DNA of 40,661 nucleotides from UBA1858 sp963976865 (GTDB lineage: Bacteria > Pseudomonadota > Gammaproteobacteria > UBA4575). The notes under the pieces were generated by a model that was not told the origin of the DNA, searched no databases, and saw nothing but the letters and a program-made list of their open reading frames with translations. Position numbers and translations under genes: made by a program. The stretch spans positions 1 through 40,661 of the forward strand of contig CAXBLY010000011.1 in NCBI GenBank assembly GCA_963976865.1. The letters run 5' to 3'. Position 1 is the stretch's first letter. Every line of letters begins with the position of its first letter. This document shows, in pieces, positions 1 to 9,404 of the stretch.

Positions 1-851
1 CTGTTGCATCAATTTCGTCCAGCTCCTGCGCAGACACTTCAACCTTGTCGATTGATGAGTCGGTATTATCGTCAGCGCCAAACATATCGTTGGGCATTGT
101 CTGTGTTATTGCTTCATCAATTTCCGGAAGATCAGCTTCATCTAAATCTTCGCGTGCCTGCTCAGCAATGTCATCTTCCTGCGGAGATAGCTGCTTCTGA
201 TTTAAGTCAGCAGAAGGGGTTGAGAATTCATCATTCTCAAAAAATTCGGCTATCGAAGGTTCCTTCTCCTGTGAAAAATCAATAACGCTTTCTTCTTCAT
301 CGTCTTCCTGAAACGATTCAAATACATCTGCAAGACTGGTATTTGATTCAGACATGAATGCATCGAATTCCTCTGAATCCGCAGCATTAAGGCCATTCCC
401 ATTCGACTTCGATTGTGGTTGCGTATCAGATGACTTCCCCAGTAATACATTCACTACATCATCAGTATCATCGGGACTAAGAGGATACGTCCAACCTGAC
501 TTGGATAAATTAATAGCTAAAGCATTGACAACACCTTCATTTTTGTCGTTAATCAAATATGCTTTTACCAGGCTTTTCCATTCAGTCATTAGCGCAAATT
601 CATCACTTGATATATTTGTGCCTGTGATAAAGTGATCACGAATATTATCGCGCAGACGCTCACACAAGTATTGCAAACCGCTGTGTGAGGCATCCATTGA
701 TAGCTGACAAAGATCAACAGCCCGATCTTCCAGACTACTGATTGTGAAACGATCATATACGTCGACAGAAGCTGTTTTTGAAGCTTCAGTCTGAAATGAT
801 GATAACTCGCTAGTAAATTCTGATAGCTTGTCGTGATCTAAATTTTGCATT
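1..851 (-). CDS. N-terminal part of a large acidic protein, probable ChpA/PilL-type chemotaxis kinase (runs off window)
   Basis: An open frame begins at ATG 849-851 and runs without a stop to the window edge, giving 283 residues. It follows the pilJ-like gene by 39 bp on the same strand and has a plausible ribosome site (GGGAAG) upstream. The first about 120 residues look like a helical domain. The rest is dominated by Asp, Glu and Ser with a low-complexity look, typical of linkers between Hpt domains in long hybrid CheA proteins. In Pil-Chp operons the gene after pilJ (or pilK) is chpA/pilL, which phosphorylates PilG and PilH. No Hpt, kinase or CheW-like domain lies inside the visible part, so the assignment rests on position and composition. 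No pilK-like methyltransferase sits between pilJ and this gene. Confidence 0.6.
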
Positions 852-890
852 TAAACAGTCTTCCCTGGTTCAATTTAAATGTATGCAGAT

Positions 891-3152
891 TTATTGATTA
901 CTCACCATTAGATCGATATCGAGCGCATCTTCCAGCTCATCTACAGAGGTAGTTTCTATCACTTCAGGTTGTTGCTGTTGCTCTTCTGCTTGTGGCAATA
1001 ATTTGAATTCACTAACAGTTTCAACCAGTGCTTTAGAATAACGACCCAGCAATTCTGTATTGACTGACTGTTGTTTCATATGTTTATCAGTCTGTCTCGT
1101 GCTTTCTACAATTTCGTTTGCCTGCGCGAGTAATCCGTGAGTTGCCTTAGCCTGTGATTTGGAGCTATGTGCAATAAGATCAACTGCATCTACCAGATCT
1201 TTTGTTGATGCCTGAGTCAACAACATGGCATTCTCGGCTTTGCCTGCCAATTCCGTTCCTTTTGCAACCTGTGTAATCACATCATTCATGGCAACCACCG
1301 TATCACCAGTTTCAACCTGAATATTATTCACCAGGGTGCCAATTTCTTTGGTGGCTTCACGTGCATTCTCTGCCAATCGTTGAACCTCATCTGCTACTAC
1401 CGCAAAACCACGACCTGCTTCACCTGCCGACGCAGCATGCATACTCGCATTCAGGGCAAGAATGTGTGTACGCTCAGAAATACTATTAATCAGGTTTACA
1501 ATTCCGGTAATTTCCTGTGATCGCTCACCAAGACGCTTAATTCGTTTCTCAGTTTCACTAATTGTGTCGCGAATACTATTAATACCCTGTACAGATTCAT
1601 TCACAGTGTCCAACGCCACCTGTGTGTTTCCAAATGCAGCATCAGCCTGCTGGTTAGCCTGCTGTGCATCGCTTGAAATTTTCTGCATGGCGGCCGAAGC
1701 AACTCGTATCTCACTCATTGCACTTTCAGCCTGCTTTCTTTCTTTGCGGGTTTCTCCCATTACCATGTTGGTCTGATCTTTCACCTGCATAGACACTTTG
1801 GCAACCTTCATGGATATGGCCCGCACTTCATTAAGCGCATCTCCTGTCTCTTTAGCCAGTAGATTCAATGAGTCACCCACCGCACCAGTGACATCCTCAG
1901 CAACAGGTATACGCACGGTAAAGTCCTTCTTGCTTAATTTAGCAACTGATTTCAATAACTCTACGATGGATTCATTCAGCTGGTCGTTTTCTTTTTCTGC
2001 CCCTGATAACTGTGCTACTTTTTCATCAAGCAGAGTATCAAACGCATCAGAAAGCTCACCAAGCTCATCTTCACGACTCATATTACTTCGAGCATCCAGC
2101 CTGCCCTGGTTAACCTGATGTATAGTTGACTGTAAAGACTGTATTGGTCGCGCAATACTTCTTCCAAACATAAATAAAATGCCAGATAGCAACGCAGCAA
2201 CAAGGACAATGGTTGAGATAAATACTGTTTTTAGTTTGTTGGTCTGAGCAGTCAGCGCAACAGCATTCTGTTCAATTCTGTTTTGTGCAGACTGGCCCAT
2301 TTCGTCAAAGATTGGCCCGAGCATAAAATCATATAACTCGGTATATTGAGTTGCCCTGCGCTTATTAAATACAATAGAATTCATGCTTGCCACATACTCA
2401 TCAATATATGCATTCATATTGATTCGTTCATCAGCCGTGGTATCAGATATTGCCAAATAACTTCTAAAATTATTACTCGCTTCCTTAAGTTCCTCATGCG
2501 CAGCGGTAAGATCAGTTGAACGAATAATCCTGCCCTGACTTTCACGCATTAACTGCATATATGCTGCAAGAGTTGAATCAGCAGTTCTGGAAACACTTTT
2601 TTCCAGTTGTTCAAACTTGTTATTCGCAACTTTTCTTAATCCATCATTCTCGTTGAAACCCACTAATCTTTGGAATTTCACAATGTCGGTAAATGAGTTT
2701 TTGTAGTTTGTTGTTACTTCGGATGCCTGAGCAACCAGATTACGGACATAATCCTCGGTGTCGGCTTCAGCCTCATCAAATGCAACATCCTGAGAAAATC
2801 TATCTACCTGTCCCGCGGCTGATGAGAGCTTTGTCATAACACGTTCAAGTTCCTGAGCATGCATTTTATGCGACTCTAGCGGTGCATCATTATAGGTTTT
2901 ACCTGAATCACCAGAAATATTAAGCGCAAAGTCTGCTTCATACTTTCTCATTTTAAGGTAATTCTTTTGCGCCTGATTTGACAATGACTCATATTCAATA
3001 AAGGCAGATGATCTGCTTTCCGCAGTATTATTGGCTTTAACTTCCAACCAATAGGTGACACCTAGCACCACAAAACCTACAAGAACAGCAGAAAACAGTG
3101 TCACTAACTTGTTTTTGATTTTCAAGTTATCCAATAACGCGAAATTAACCAT
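891..3152 (-). CDS. pilJ: Methyl-accepting chemotaxis protein, PilJ-like
   Basis: This 753-residue receptor should feed the kinase of the twitching-motility chemosensory system. It has an N-terminal membrane segment (about residues 16-36) and a long helical periplasmic region. A second membrane segment (about 309-330) is followed by a HAMP-like region and a long coiled-coil signalling domain. The hairpin tip around 557-600 carries ALNASMHAASAGEAGRGFAV, a variant of the usual MCP tip where ALNAAIEAARAGE is expected. The C-terminus has a run of Gln followed by acidic residues and no obvious tethering pentapeptide. The start at 3152 is supported by GAGGT 10 bases upstream. It lies between the pilI-like gene and the presumed kinase gene, which is the normal PilJ position. 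Confidence 0.85.
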   Translation of the reverse strand: MVNFALLDNLKIKNKLVTLFSAVLVGFVVLGVTYWLEVKANNTAESRSSAFIEYESLSNQAQKNYLKMRKYEADFALNISGDSGKTYNDAPLESHKMHAQELERVMTKLSSAAGQVDRFSQDVAFDEAEADTEDYVRNLVAQASEVTTNYKNSFTDIVKFQRLVGFNENDGLRKVANNKFEQLEKSVSRTADSTLAAYMQLMRESQGRIIRSTDLTAAHEELKEASNNFRSYLAISDTTADERINMNAYIDEYVASMNSIVFNKRRATQYTELYDFMLGPIFDEMGQSAQNRIEQNAVALTAQTNKLKTVFISTIVLVAALLSGILFMFGRSIARPIQSLQSTIHQVNQGRLDARSNMSREDELGELSDAFDTLLDEKVAQLSGAEKENDQLNESIVELLKSVAKLSKKDFTVRIPVAEDVTGAVGDSLNLLAKETGDALNEVRAISMKVAKVSMQVKDQTNMVMGETRKERKQAESAMSEIRVASAAMQKISSDAQQANQQADAAFGNTQVALDTVNESVQGINSIRDTISETEKRIKRLGERSQEITGIVNLINSISERTHILALNASMHAASAGEAGRGFAVVADEVQRLAENAREATKEIGTLVNNIQVETGDTVVAMNDVITQVAKGTELAGKAENAMLLTQASTKDLVDAVDLIAHSSKSQAKATHGLLAQANEIVESTRQTDKHMKQQSVNTELLGRYSKALVETVSEFKLLPQAEEQQQQPEVIETTSVDELEDALDIDLMVSNQ

Positions 3153-3194
3153 CCTTAATACCTCTTTAATATTTCCTGAAAATTTTTCGGTGAG

Positions 3195-3740
3195 CTAATC
3201 AACTATTTCAAATAGTTTCTCATAGTCAAATCCGAACCAATTACTTCCATTTTGCTTGTAACTATATGAGACACATTGATCAAATAGTTGATTGTCAGAT
3301 AATACTTCTCTCTGTATATCCTGCTCGTCAAATTCGAGCTTGACCACCATATCCTGTATCTCGATTCCGGCCATGTTTTCACCTTCACCCAGCACGAGTA
3401 TTTTTCTTTTACTCCTGTCAGACGAAGATTTTTCCATCGCTAACTTCTCCTGCATGTCATATACAGGTATTAAATTACCACGCACATTACACAACCCGGT
3501 TATAAACGCCGGCATTAAAGGCAATGGTGTAACGACTGCATCATTTATCACTTCGCTGCGAACGTTAACATCCAGCAACAGTTGCAGATCTTGTATCCTG
3601 AAACCATAAAATCGCTTCTTGCCACGATCCGCGTCATCATCCTTGTCTGCATAACCATCCAGAGGAATTACCAGTGATTCATCCAGGGGCTTTTTACCCA
3701 TGGATAAAAATGCATTTCTTGCTAAATCAGTATTTTCCAT
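3195..3740 (-). CDS. pilI: CheW-domain coupling protein, PilI-like
   Basis: The 181-residue product has the CheW fold pattern: a segment ending in GFRIQDLQLLLD, then PLMPAFITGLCNVRGNLIPV, where the NVRG turn is the CheW hallmark, then a C-terminal sheet with GIEIQDMVVKLEF. CheW proteins bridge receptor tips and the histidine kinase at the inner membrane. The N-terminal about 45 residues are extra, with a polar stretch rich in Asp and Lys. It starts 11 bp after the pilH-like gene and ends 42 bp before pilJ, so the genes are surely co-transcribed. PilI rather than a second coupling protein is inferred from the order pilG-pilH-pilI-pilJ. Confidence 0.85.
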   Translation of the reverse strand: MENTDLARNAFLSMGKKPLDESLVIPLDGYADKDDDADRGKKRFYGFRIQDLQLLLDVNVRSEVINDAVVTPLPLMPAFITGLCNVRGNLIPVYDMQEKLAMEKSSSDRSKRKILVLGEGENMAGIEIQDMVVKLEFDEQDIQREVLSDNQLFDQCVSYSYKQNGSNWFGFDYEKLFEIVD

Positions 3741-3751
3741 GCTCGAAGCTC

Positions 3752-4114
3752 TTAGCTAAACGCATTAATCTGGCTAACAATTTCATCTTCGGTATATGGT
3801 TTACCTATTAATGCCTTACCACCCTGCAACTCGGCCCAGACACGATCTGCTTTCTGGCATTTCGAACTGACAAACACTACTGGGATATTTTTTGTATCAC
3901 GATCAGAAATAATTTCACGACACGCTTCAAACCCATCTGTATTGTCCATTATCACATCCATAAAAATCATATCCGGATGCATTTCTTTGGCTTTAAGCAC
4001 AGCCTCTTTTCCTGAAGATGCAGTAATCACGGTATGCCCTGCATTGGTCACAATCGATTTAATGTTTTGCAAATCCGCAGGCGAATCATCAACAACTAAA
4101 ATTTTATTAGACAC
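3752..4114 (-). CDS. pilH: Single-domain response regulator, PilH-like
   Basis: This 120-residue stand-alone receiver domain has the acidic pair D9-D10, phospho-acceptor D53 in FMDVIMD, the Ser83-Ser84 switch position and K105 in GKPY, so all catalytic residues are present. In Pil-Chp systems PilH is one of two CheY-like outputs of ChpA and affects pilus retraction or acts as a phosphate sink. It sits 34 bp downstream of the larger pilG-like gene and directly upstream of pilI, matching the known order. Being a bare receiver, it could not be told from PilG by sequence alone; the name comes from gene order. Confidence 0.8.
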   Translation of the reverse strand: MSNKILVVDDSPADLQNIKSIVTNAGHTVITASSGKEAVLKAKEMHPDMIFMDVIMDNTDGFEACREIISDRDTKNIPVVFVSSKCQKADRVWAELQGGKALIGKPYTEDEIVSQINAFS

Positions 4115-4148
4115 AAGTTATTCTCCTAAACAAACATAAACATAAAAA

Positions 4149-4994
4149 CTACCCAAGATACCCTGACACTACTTTCTGAAATTCCTCATGCTCTACTGGT
4201 TTAGTAAGATAAGAATCACACCCAGCCAGCTTTCCTTTGACTTTATCGAATGGCGACGACTTACTTGTCAGCATGATCACAGGAATATGCTTTGTCTTTT
4301 TATTTCGTTTTACTTTTTTACACACTTCATAACCATCCACACCGGGCATCACAACGTCCAGAAATATAGAGTCATAATAATTCTCATCTATTAGATCCAT
4401 TGCCTGCTGACCATTCGTTGCAAGCTGAACCTGGTAGTCCATTAAAGTCAGCTTCATTTCCAATGCCTGCCTGACAGGCAAACTGTCATCAACCACCAAC
4501 ACAGCCCTTTTATTTGAATCTTTGCCAGCAGATCCTTTCTCAACCATCGATAAAACTTTCTGTTGACTCATTCCAACCGCAGTTGCCCCACTATCATTAG
4601 CAGGTAATTCTTCACGATCTGAGTCATCAATAGTTATTTCTGGTGTGAATTTCAAATCCTCTACAGTGATTTCATCCAGAGATTTCAGCACTCGTGTAGC
4701 GAAAAAAGGTAAAGGTGTAAATCTAAAGCGATCATTTTTTGGCTTAACTTTACCGACCAGCAATGGTGGGCATAAAGGTTGGCCATTAGAATCCAGGTGT
4801 TCATTTCCCCACTGCTTAATTGCTTCACGATTGGAAATATTCACCATTGCGATATCTATTTTATCGCCAGCCTCATTATCTTGAATCCTGTAAGATCTTG
4901 TGCGTCCCTGCGTGATCTTAAATATTCTTTCAAGAACAAGCATGTCTTTGGTATCAATGCCGTAAGCACCAATTACAAATGTCTTATTCTGCAT
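4149..4994 (-). CDS. PilG-like response regulator with an unusual N-terminal domain
   Basis: The first gene of the chemosensory operon encodes 281 residues from ATG 4994, which has AAGG 12 bases upstream. An in-frame TTG at 5024 would add ten residues but has no ribosome site. The C-terminal receiver (about 162-281) has D169-D170, phospho-acceptor D213 in FLDVVMPG, T243 and K265. Classical PilG is only about 135 residues, so roughly 160 residues are added at the N-terminus. That part begins NKTFVIGAYGIDTKDMLVLE and looks like a compact alpha/beta domain followed by an acidic linker (about 115-160). I do not recognise it. By position this is the PilG output regulator, normally promoting pilus extension. 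Confidence 0.75.
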   Translation of the reverse strand: MQNKTFVIGAYGIDTKDMLVLERIFKITQGRTRSYRIQDNEAGDKIDIAMVNISNREAIKQWGNEHLDSNGQPLCPPLLVGKVKPKNDRFRFTPLPFFATRVLKSLDEITVEDLKFTPEITIDDSDREELPANDSGATAVGMSQQKVLSMVEKGSAGKDSNKRAVLVVDDSLPVRQALEMKLTLMDYQVQLATNGQQAMDLIDENYYDSIFLDVVMPGVDGYEVCKKVKRNKKTKHIPVIMLTSKSSPFDKVKGKLAGCDSYLTKPVEHEEFQKVVSGYLG

Positions 4995-5562
4995 ACAAGC
5001 TAGTATCCTTGGTTTAATTATCAAATATCCATATTATTGCTGTAATCAACCAGATTTCTCTTAGTCTAAAGTACACACTAATACTTAAGGTGACTGTTTG
5101 GAGCCGATGAACCGACAAACGACAACCAATGTTCGACTGATTGGTCTAAACTTTCATCGATATACCAGAATATGTGATACACCTCTCACACCTGATAGCG
5201 TGCTTTTTCGAGATGCTGTATAGATTAATTTAATCGTTAACTGGAATTACAAGCATGAAGGATTCGCTGATATAAATCAGCTTCCCTGGCTATAGACGAG
5301 ACGTATACCAGGACAGATAGCATCCTAACGTTACGGTGCGAACCTGTAGTTTTTCATATTGCATATGCGCATGTGTAATATGCGACTCACGCATGCAGCT
5401 TTATCATTCATAAACTTATTTATCTTTGTACGCTGTGGTTCATACACGTGTTTATATTGCATTGAATTTAGCGTCACTTGCCTTAAGACATTAACCAGGC
5501 AAGTGGTCACACGCGCATAATAATTTTCCTTAATACTCATCAGTTCTGATGACTGTGATACA
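4995..5562. other. Long intergenic region between divergent pil and efflux operons
   Basis: No convincing gene is seen here. It must hold the minus-strand promoter of the pil operon and possibly control sites for the exporter operon. Visible elements are an inverted repeat ACCAAT (5125-5130) / ATTGGT (5140-5145) and a GCATAT/ATATGC pair around 5360-5383. The first repeat ends in TTGGTCT, like the right half of the candidate TetR operator at 5566-5587. A minus-strand open frame at 5331-5639 overlaps the TetR gene and its promoter and looks non-coding. Confidence 0.5.
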
Positions 5563-5592
5563 TTGACAAACCGTCCAGTTGGTCTGTATATT
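5563..5592 (+). promoter_or_regulatory. Promoter of the tetR gene with an inverted-repeat operator inside
   Basis: TTGACA (5563-5568) and TATATT (5587-5592) are separated by 18 bases. Between and over them lies an imperfect palindrome at 5566-5587, with outer arms ACAnACC and GGTnTGT (6 of 7 positions pair in each arm) and an inner C/G pair. This is the size and place expected for an autoregulatory TetR-family site. The expected transcription start falls near 5599, the A of the chosen ATG, so the mRNA may be leaderless. Confidence 0.55.
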
Positions 5593-5598
5593 TCGAAG

Positions 5599-6219
5599 AT
5601 GGTAACGAACAGAGAATTGAAAGCTGAAACTACTCGCAAGAGTATTCTAGACGTCGCGCAGCAGGAAATACTATGTTGTGGTTTTCAGGCATGCTCTATA
5701 AGCGAAATTATCAGGAAAGCCAGTATTTCCAAAGGCTGCTTATACCATCACTTCGCATCAAAGAAAGAACTTGGTTATGCTGTTTTAGATCACTCCATAG
5801 AGCACATGCAAAATGAGGTCTGGGCGCCAATCCTGATTAGCGAAAATTCACTGACTGCTATTATTAATATGCTCAGTAATCACGAAGACTTCCCTGATAA
5901 CGACATCATAAAACTCGGCTGCCCTATCAATAATTTGTCACAGGAAATGTCTGCCCTTGATGAAGAATTCAGAAAAAAAATAGCAATCATGTACACCAAA
6001 TGGAAATCTAATTTATCAGCCTCGCTTGAAAGATGCCAAATAAACGGTCACATGAGAACTGATGTGAACGCGAAAGAGATAGCGACGTTGATAATAGCAG
6101 TCACTCAGGGTGCTGCAGCGATCGCCAAAAACTCACAACAGGCAATCACTTTCGGCGAATACAGTGCCGGGCTGGTAACGTATCTATGTAGTTTACAATT
6201 AGAAGAAAAACAACTGTAA
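5599..6219 (+). CDS. TetR/AcrR-family transcriptional regulator
   Basis: The product is 206 residues from ATG 5599; a TTG at 5563 would overlap the -35 element, so I reject it. The N-terminal helix-turn-helix is clear: TRKSILDVAQQEI, then SISEIIRKASISKGCLYHHF, then ASKKELGYAVLD, the standard TetR layout. The C-terminal helical ligand domain is about 140 residues and carries no motif naming a ligand. It starts 25 bp before the exporter gene on the same strand, so it probably represses its own operon and responds to an exporter substrate. An inverted repeat sits in its promoter. The start codon lacks a good ribosome site, consistent with a leaderless transcript. Confidence 0.9.
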   Translation: MVTNRELKAETTRKSILDVAQQEILCCGFQACSISEIIRKASISKGCLYHHFASKKELGYAVLDHSIEHMQNEVWAPILISENSLTAIINMLSNHEDFPDNDIIKLGCPINNLSQEMSALDEEFRKKIAIMYTKWKSNLSASLERCQINGHMRTDVNAKEIATLIIAVTQGAAAIAKNSQQAITFGEYSAGLVTYLCSLQLEEKQL

Positions 6220-6244
6220 TTTTAATATCATCATCGGAGTCTTC

Positions 6245-8599
6245 GTGGATAAATTTACACGCACAATAGATTCACTCGCAACAGCCTTGGCTGAATGGGT
6301 GATTCGTCATCGCTGGCTTACAATATTTACCTGTCTTCTCATTGTCGGACTCATTTTTAGCCAGGCAAGACATCTGGAATTTGCCACAAACTACCGGGCA
6401 TTCTTTTCCGGCGATAATCCTGATTTAGTCGCATTTGAAGATTTTCAAAAAACCTATACCAAGAACGACAATTTTCTATTTGTCATTCAATCAGAGGATG
6501 GTAAACGTTTTGATGGTGAGCTATCGGCAATCGCGGAGCGGATTACACTAGAGGCCTGGCAAATACCTTACGCAATTCGTGTTGATTCTGTACCCAACTT
6601 CCAATACACCTGGGCAGATGAAGATGATCTTACCGTTGAAGATCTGATTACAAACGGGAACCAGTTGCCTGAACATATTCTAAGCAAAAAAATAGATATC
6701 GCACTTGCAGAACCACTAATACGAAACTTCCTGATCTCAAAAGATGCGGATACCACTGCCGTAAACGTTATTCTTCAATACCCGGAAAAAGATTTACTTG
6801 AGGTTCCCAATGCGGCTGCATATGCACGCAGCATAGTCTCAGGCGTAGAACGCGACTATCCAGATGTGACCATCGCACTCAGTGGTGTTTCGATGTTAAA
6901 CAACTCGTTCGCGGAATCAGGGATTCAGGACATGAAAACCCTGACTCCCATTATGTATGCGGTATTACTGGCAGTAACGTTCCTGTCATTACGATCTCTC
7001 AGCGCCACGTTGGCAACACTGACTGTCATTATATTATCAACCATGGTTGCCCTGGGCTCCGGTGGAATAATGAATGTACAGCTAACACCTATATCGCTGA
7101 CAGCGCCAACTATTGTATTAACTCTGGCCATTGCAGACAGTATACACATACTTATTTCCATGCGTGACCTAATGAGTACCGGCATGGAAAAGACAAAGGC
7201 ATTAGTAGAAGCAATTCGCATCAACTTCCTCGCAGTGACTATTACAAGCATCACCACCATTGTCGGCTTTTTAGCATTGAATTTCTCTGACTCTCCACCA
7301 TTCCATCATTTGGGAAATATGACAGCATCCGGCATTGCCGGAGCATGGGCATTATCTTTGTTTTTATTGCCCGCTCTTGTGAGCGTATTACCAATGAAAG
7401 TAAAACCAGCGACAGAACACTCCACCAACAATAGTGTATTTTCCAGGCTTGCCAATTTTGTCATTGCCCGACCCGTAAAAATACTTGCAGTGACCGGCTT
7501 CATCGCACTTGGTTTATCGGCAATCGCTTTTACAAATCAGCTCAATGACGTTTGGACAAAATATTTTGATGAAACAATTAAATTCAGAACCGATACAGAT
7601 TTTGCAATAAAACATCTTGGAGCATTTTATCCCGTTGAATTTTCAATTCCCGCAAAACAGGCCAGCGGAATAAGTGACCCGGAGTATCTGAAGAAGCTGG
7701 ATGAGTTTGCAAACTGGATGCGTGAACAACCCAATGTAAAGCACGTTTACTCAATCACGGATATATTCAAGCGTCTGAACAAGAACATGCATGGTGATGA
7801 TGAAAGTTATTATCGACTACCTGAAGATAACGAACTGTCCGCTCAATACCTGCTTCTTTATGAGCTTTCACTCCCCTATGGACTGGATTTAAATGACCGC
7901 ATCAACATAGACAAATCGGCATCTCGCATCACCGCATCACTAGGCGATGTTGATACGATCCAGACGCGTGAATTTATCTCCGCATCAACGCAATGGCTGG
8001 TTCAGAATGCACCGGAATATATGTGGACCAAACCCACAGGGGCTACACAAATGTTTTCCTATATTGCAAAGCGAAATATTGAAAGCATGCTTCGTGGAAA
8101 TCTGATAGCCGTCATTATGATTGCAATTATATTAATAGTATCTTTACGCAGCATTAAGCTCGGACTGCTCAGCATTATCCCAAACGCGATTCCCGTACTG
8201 GTTACCTTTGGAATATGGGCACTCACTGTCGGGGTCATTGGAATGGCAGCCGCTACCGTCACTGCAACCTCTTTAGGTATTGTAGTCGATGATACCGTAC
8301 ACCTGCTTACCAAATATTTACGCGGACGCCGGGAAAAAGGTATGAGTGCTGAAGATTCTATTCGCTACTCTTTCAATACAGTCGGCAAAGCCATTACCAT
8401 AAATACTGTTGTCCTCGCCGCAGGATTTGGCATACTTATTTTATCCTCATTCAAAGTCAACCAGGAAACAGGCTTACTCACTGCCACCGCGGTAATAGCG
8501 GCACTGATACTGGATTTATTACTGCTTCCGGCACTCTTGCTTGTGGTTGATAAAAAATTAATAAATAAAACACCTATCAAAGGAGAGCAATATGCTTAA
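6245..8599 (+). CDS. RND-superfamily (MMPL-type) exporter
   Basis: This 784-residue inner-membrane protein starts at GTG 6245, with CGGAG about 5 bases upstream. It has the duplicated RND plan: one membrane helix (about 21-39), a large periplasmic loop, a helix bundle at about 230-385, then a second helix (about 407-428), loop, and bundle at about 615-770. The second bundle contains LGIVVDDTVHLLTKYLRGRR, and the first contains LTLAIADSIHILISM at the matching place; the acidic residues are the proton-relay candidates. It resembles the single-polypeptide MMPL/hopanoid-exporter class, not the tripartite HAE1 pumps, and no membrane-fusion protein is present. The next gene overlaps it by 8 bases. 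The substrate is unknown; a lipid or other hydrophobic molecule is plausible given the partners. Confidence 0.88.
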   Translation: MDKFTRTIDSLATALAEWVIRHRWLTIFTCLLIVGLIFSQARHLEFATNYRAFFSGDNPDLVAFEDFQKTYTKNDNFLFVIQSEDGKRFDGELSAIAERITLEAWQIPYAIRVDSVPNFQYTWADEDDLTVEDLITNGNQLPEHILSKKIDIALAEPLIRNFLISKDADTTAVNVILQYPEKDLLEVPNAAAYARSIVSGVERDYPDVTIALSGVSMLNNSFAESGIQDMKTLTPIMYAVLLAVTFLSLRSLSATLATLTVIILSTMVALGSGGIMNVQLTPISLTAPTIVLTLAIADSIHILISMRDLMSTGMEKTKALVEAIRINFLAVTITSITTIVGFLALNFSDSPPFHHLGNMTASGIAGAWALSLFLLPALVSVLPMKVKPATEHSTNNSVFSRLANFVIARPVKILAVTGFIALGLSAIAFTNQLNDVWTKYFDETIKFRTDTDFAIKHLGAFYPVEFSIPAKQASGISDPEYLKKLDEFANWMREQPNVKHVYSITDIFKRLNKNMHGDDESYYRLPEDNELSAQYLLLYELSLPYGLDLNDRINIDKSASRITASLGDVDTIQTREFISASTQWLVQNAPEYMWTKPTGATQMFSYIAKRNIESMLRGNLIAVIMIAIILIVSLRSIKLGLLSIIPNAIPVLVTFGIWALTVGVIGMAAATVTATSLGIVVDDTVHLLTKYLRGRREKGMSAEDSIRYSFNTVGKAITINTVVLAAGFGILILSSFKVNQETGLLTATAVIAALILDLLLLPALLLVVDKKLINKTPIKGEQYA

Positions 8600-9404
8600 C
8601 CAAAGAAATACAAGTCTTTTCAAGTCAGGAGTATTACTTGGGATACTTTTGTGTTCTCCACTGACACATGCAGATGAAGACCCGGAAAAGAAAGGTTATG
8701 AAATTGCCGCAAGAAGTGACAGAACTGATCGAGGGTTCGCAGATAGCACCGTGAAACTTAACATGGTACTAAGGAATGCTGCCGGTAAAGAATCCTCGCG
8801 CAGCCTGGAAATAAGAACATTTGAAATACAGGACGAAAATATTGGTGACAGAAGTCTTGTTGTCTTTGACAGCCCACGCGACATTAAAGGAACCGCCCTA
8901 CTTTCACACGCACAAATACTGGACCCGGATGATCAGTGGCTCTTTCTTCCAGCACTGAAACGGGTAAAAAGAATTTCTTCTACAAACAAATCAGGGCCTT
9001 TTGTTGGTTCTGAATTTGCATTTGAAGATTTCACTGCAACAGAACTTAACAAGTATCATTATAAGTGGTTACGCAGCGAAGCATGTGGCGAAATGACATG
9101 CGATGTCATTGAACGATACCCTCGCTATGAAAACTCTGGCTACACTAAACAGATTGCATGGATAGATCAATCGGTCTATCAGGTCAGGCAACTGGATTTT
9201 TATGACCGCAAGGACTCGCTATTGAAAACTCTGGAGCTTAAAGACTACCGGGAATACGAAGATGGTATATGGCGATCACACAAATTCATCATGAAAAACC
9301 TGCAAACCGACAAAAGTACAGAATTGATCTATTCTGACTATCAATTTAAAACAGGTTTAACAGAGAATGATTTTGTTAAAGGTATTTTAAAGCGTGTCAA
9401 CTAA
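8592..9404 (+). CDS. Periplasmic LolA-like outer membrane lipoprotein-sorting family protein
   Basis: The ORF encodes 270 residues with a signal peptide (hydrophobic stretch about 12-26, cleavage after THA). The body matches the 'outer membrane lipoprotein-sorting protein' family (LolA-like beta sheet fold): a YEIAARSDRTDRGFAD start, DSPRDIKGTALLSH, DQWLFLPALKRVKRISS and SEFAFEDFT. These proteins regularly accompany MMPL/RND exporters and are thought to shuttle a hydrophobic ligand across the periplasm. ATG 8592 sits inside the end of the exporter gene (8-base overlap), and the next gene begins 11 bases before its stop, so translation is coupled. The true cargo is not evident from sequence. 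Confidence 0.85.
   Translation: MLNQRNTSLFKSGVLLGILLCSPLTHADEDPEKKGYEIAARSDRTDRGFADSTVKLNMVLRNAAGKESSRSLEIRTFEIQDENIGDRSLVVFDSPRDIKGTALLSHAQILDPDDQWLFLPALKRVKRISSTNKSGPFVGSEFAFEDFTATELNKYHYKWLRSEACGEMTCDVIERYPRYENSGYTKQIAWIDQSVYQVRQLDFYDRKDSLLKTLELKDYREYEDGIWRSHKFIMKNLQTDKSTELIYSDYQFKTGLTENDFVKGILKRVN

Noticed and set aside
3203..3388. Small open frames antisense to or out of frame with the pil, lysC, alaS, recA and mutS genes
   Set aside because: They lie within clearly coding sequence of well-recognised proteins and have no independent signals.
5331..5639. Minus-strand 102-aa open frame before the TetR gene
   Set aside because: It overlaps the promoter, operator and start of the TetR gene, and its product has no recognisable pattern.
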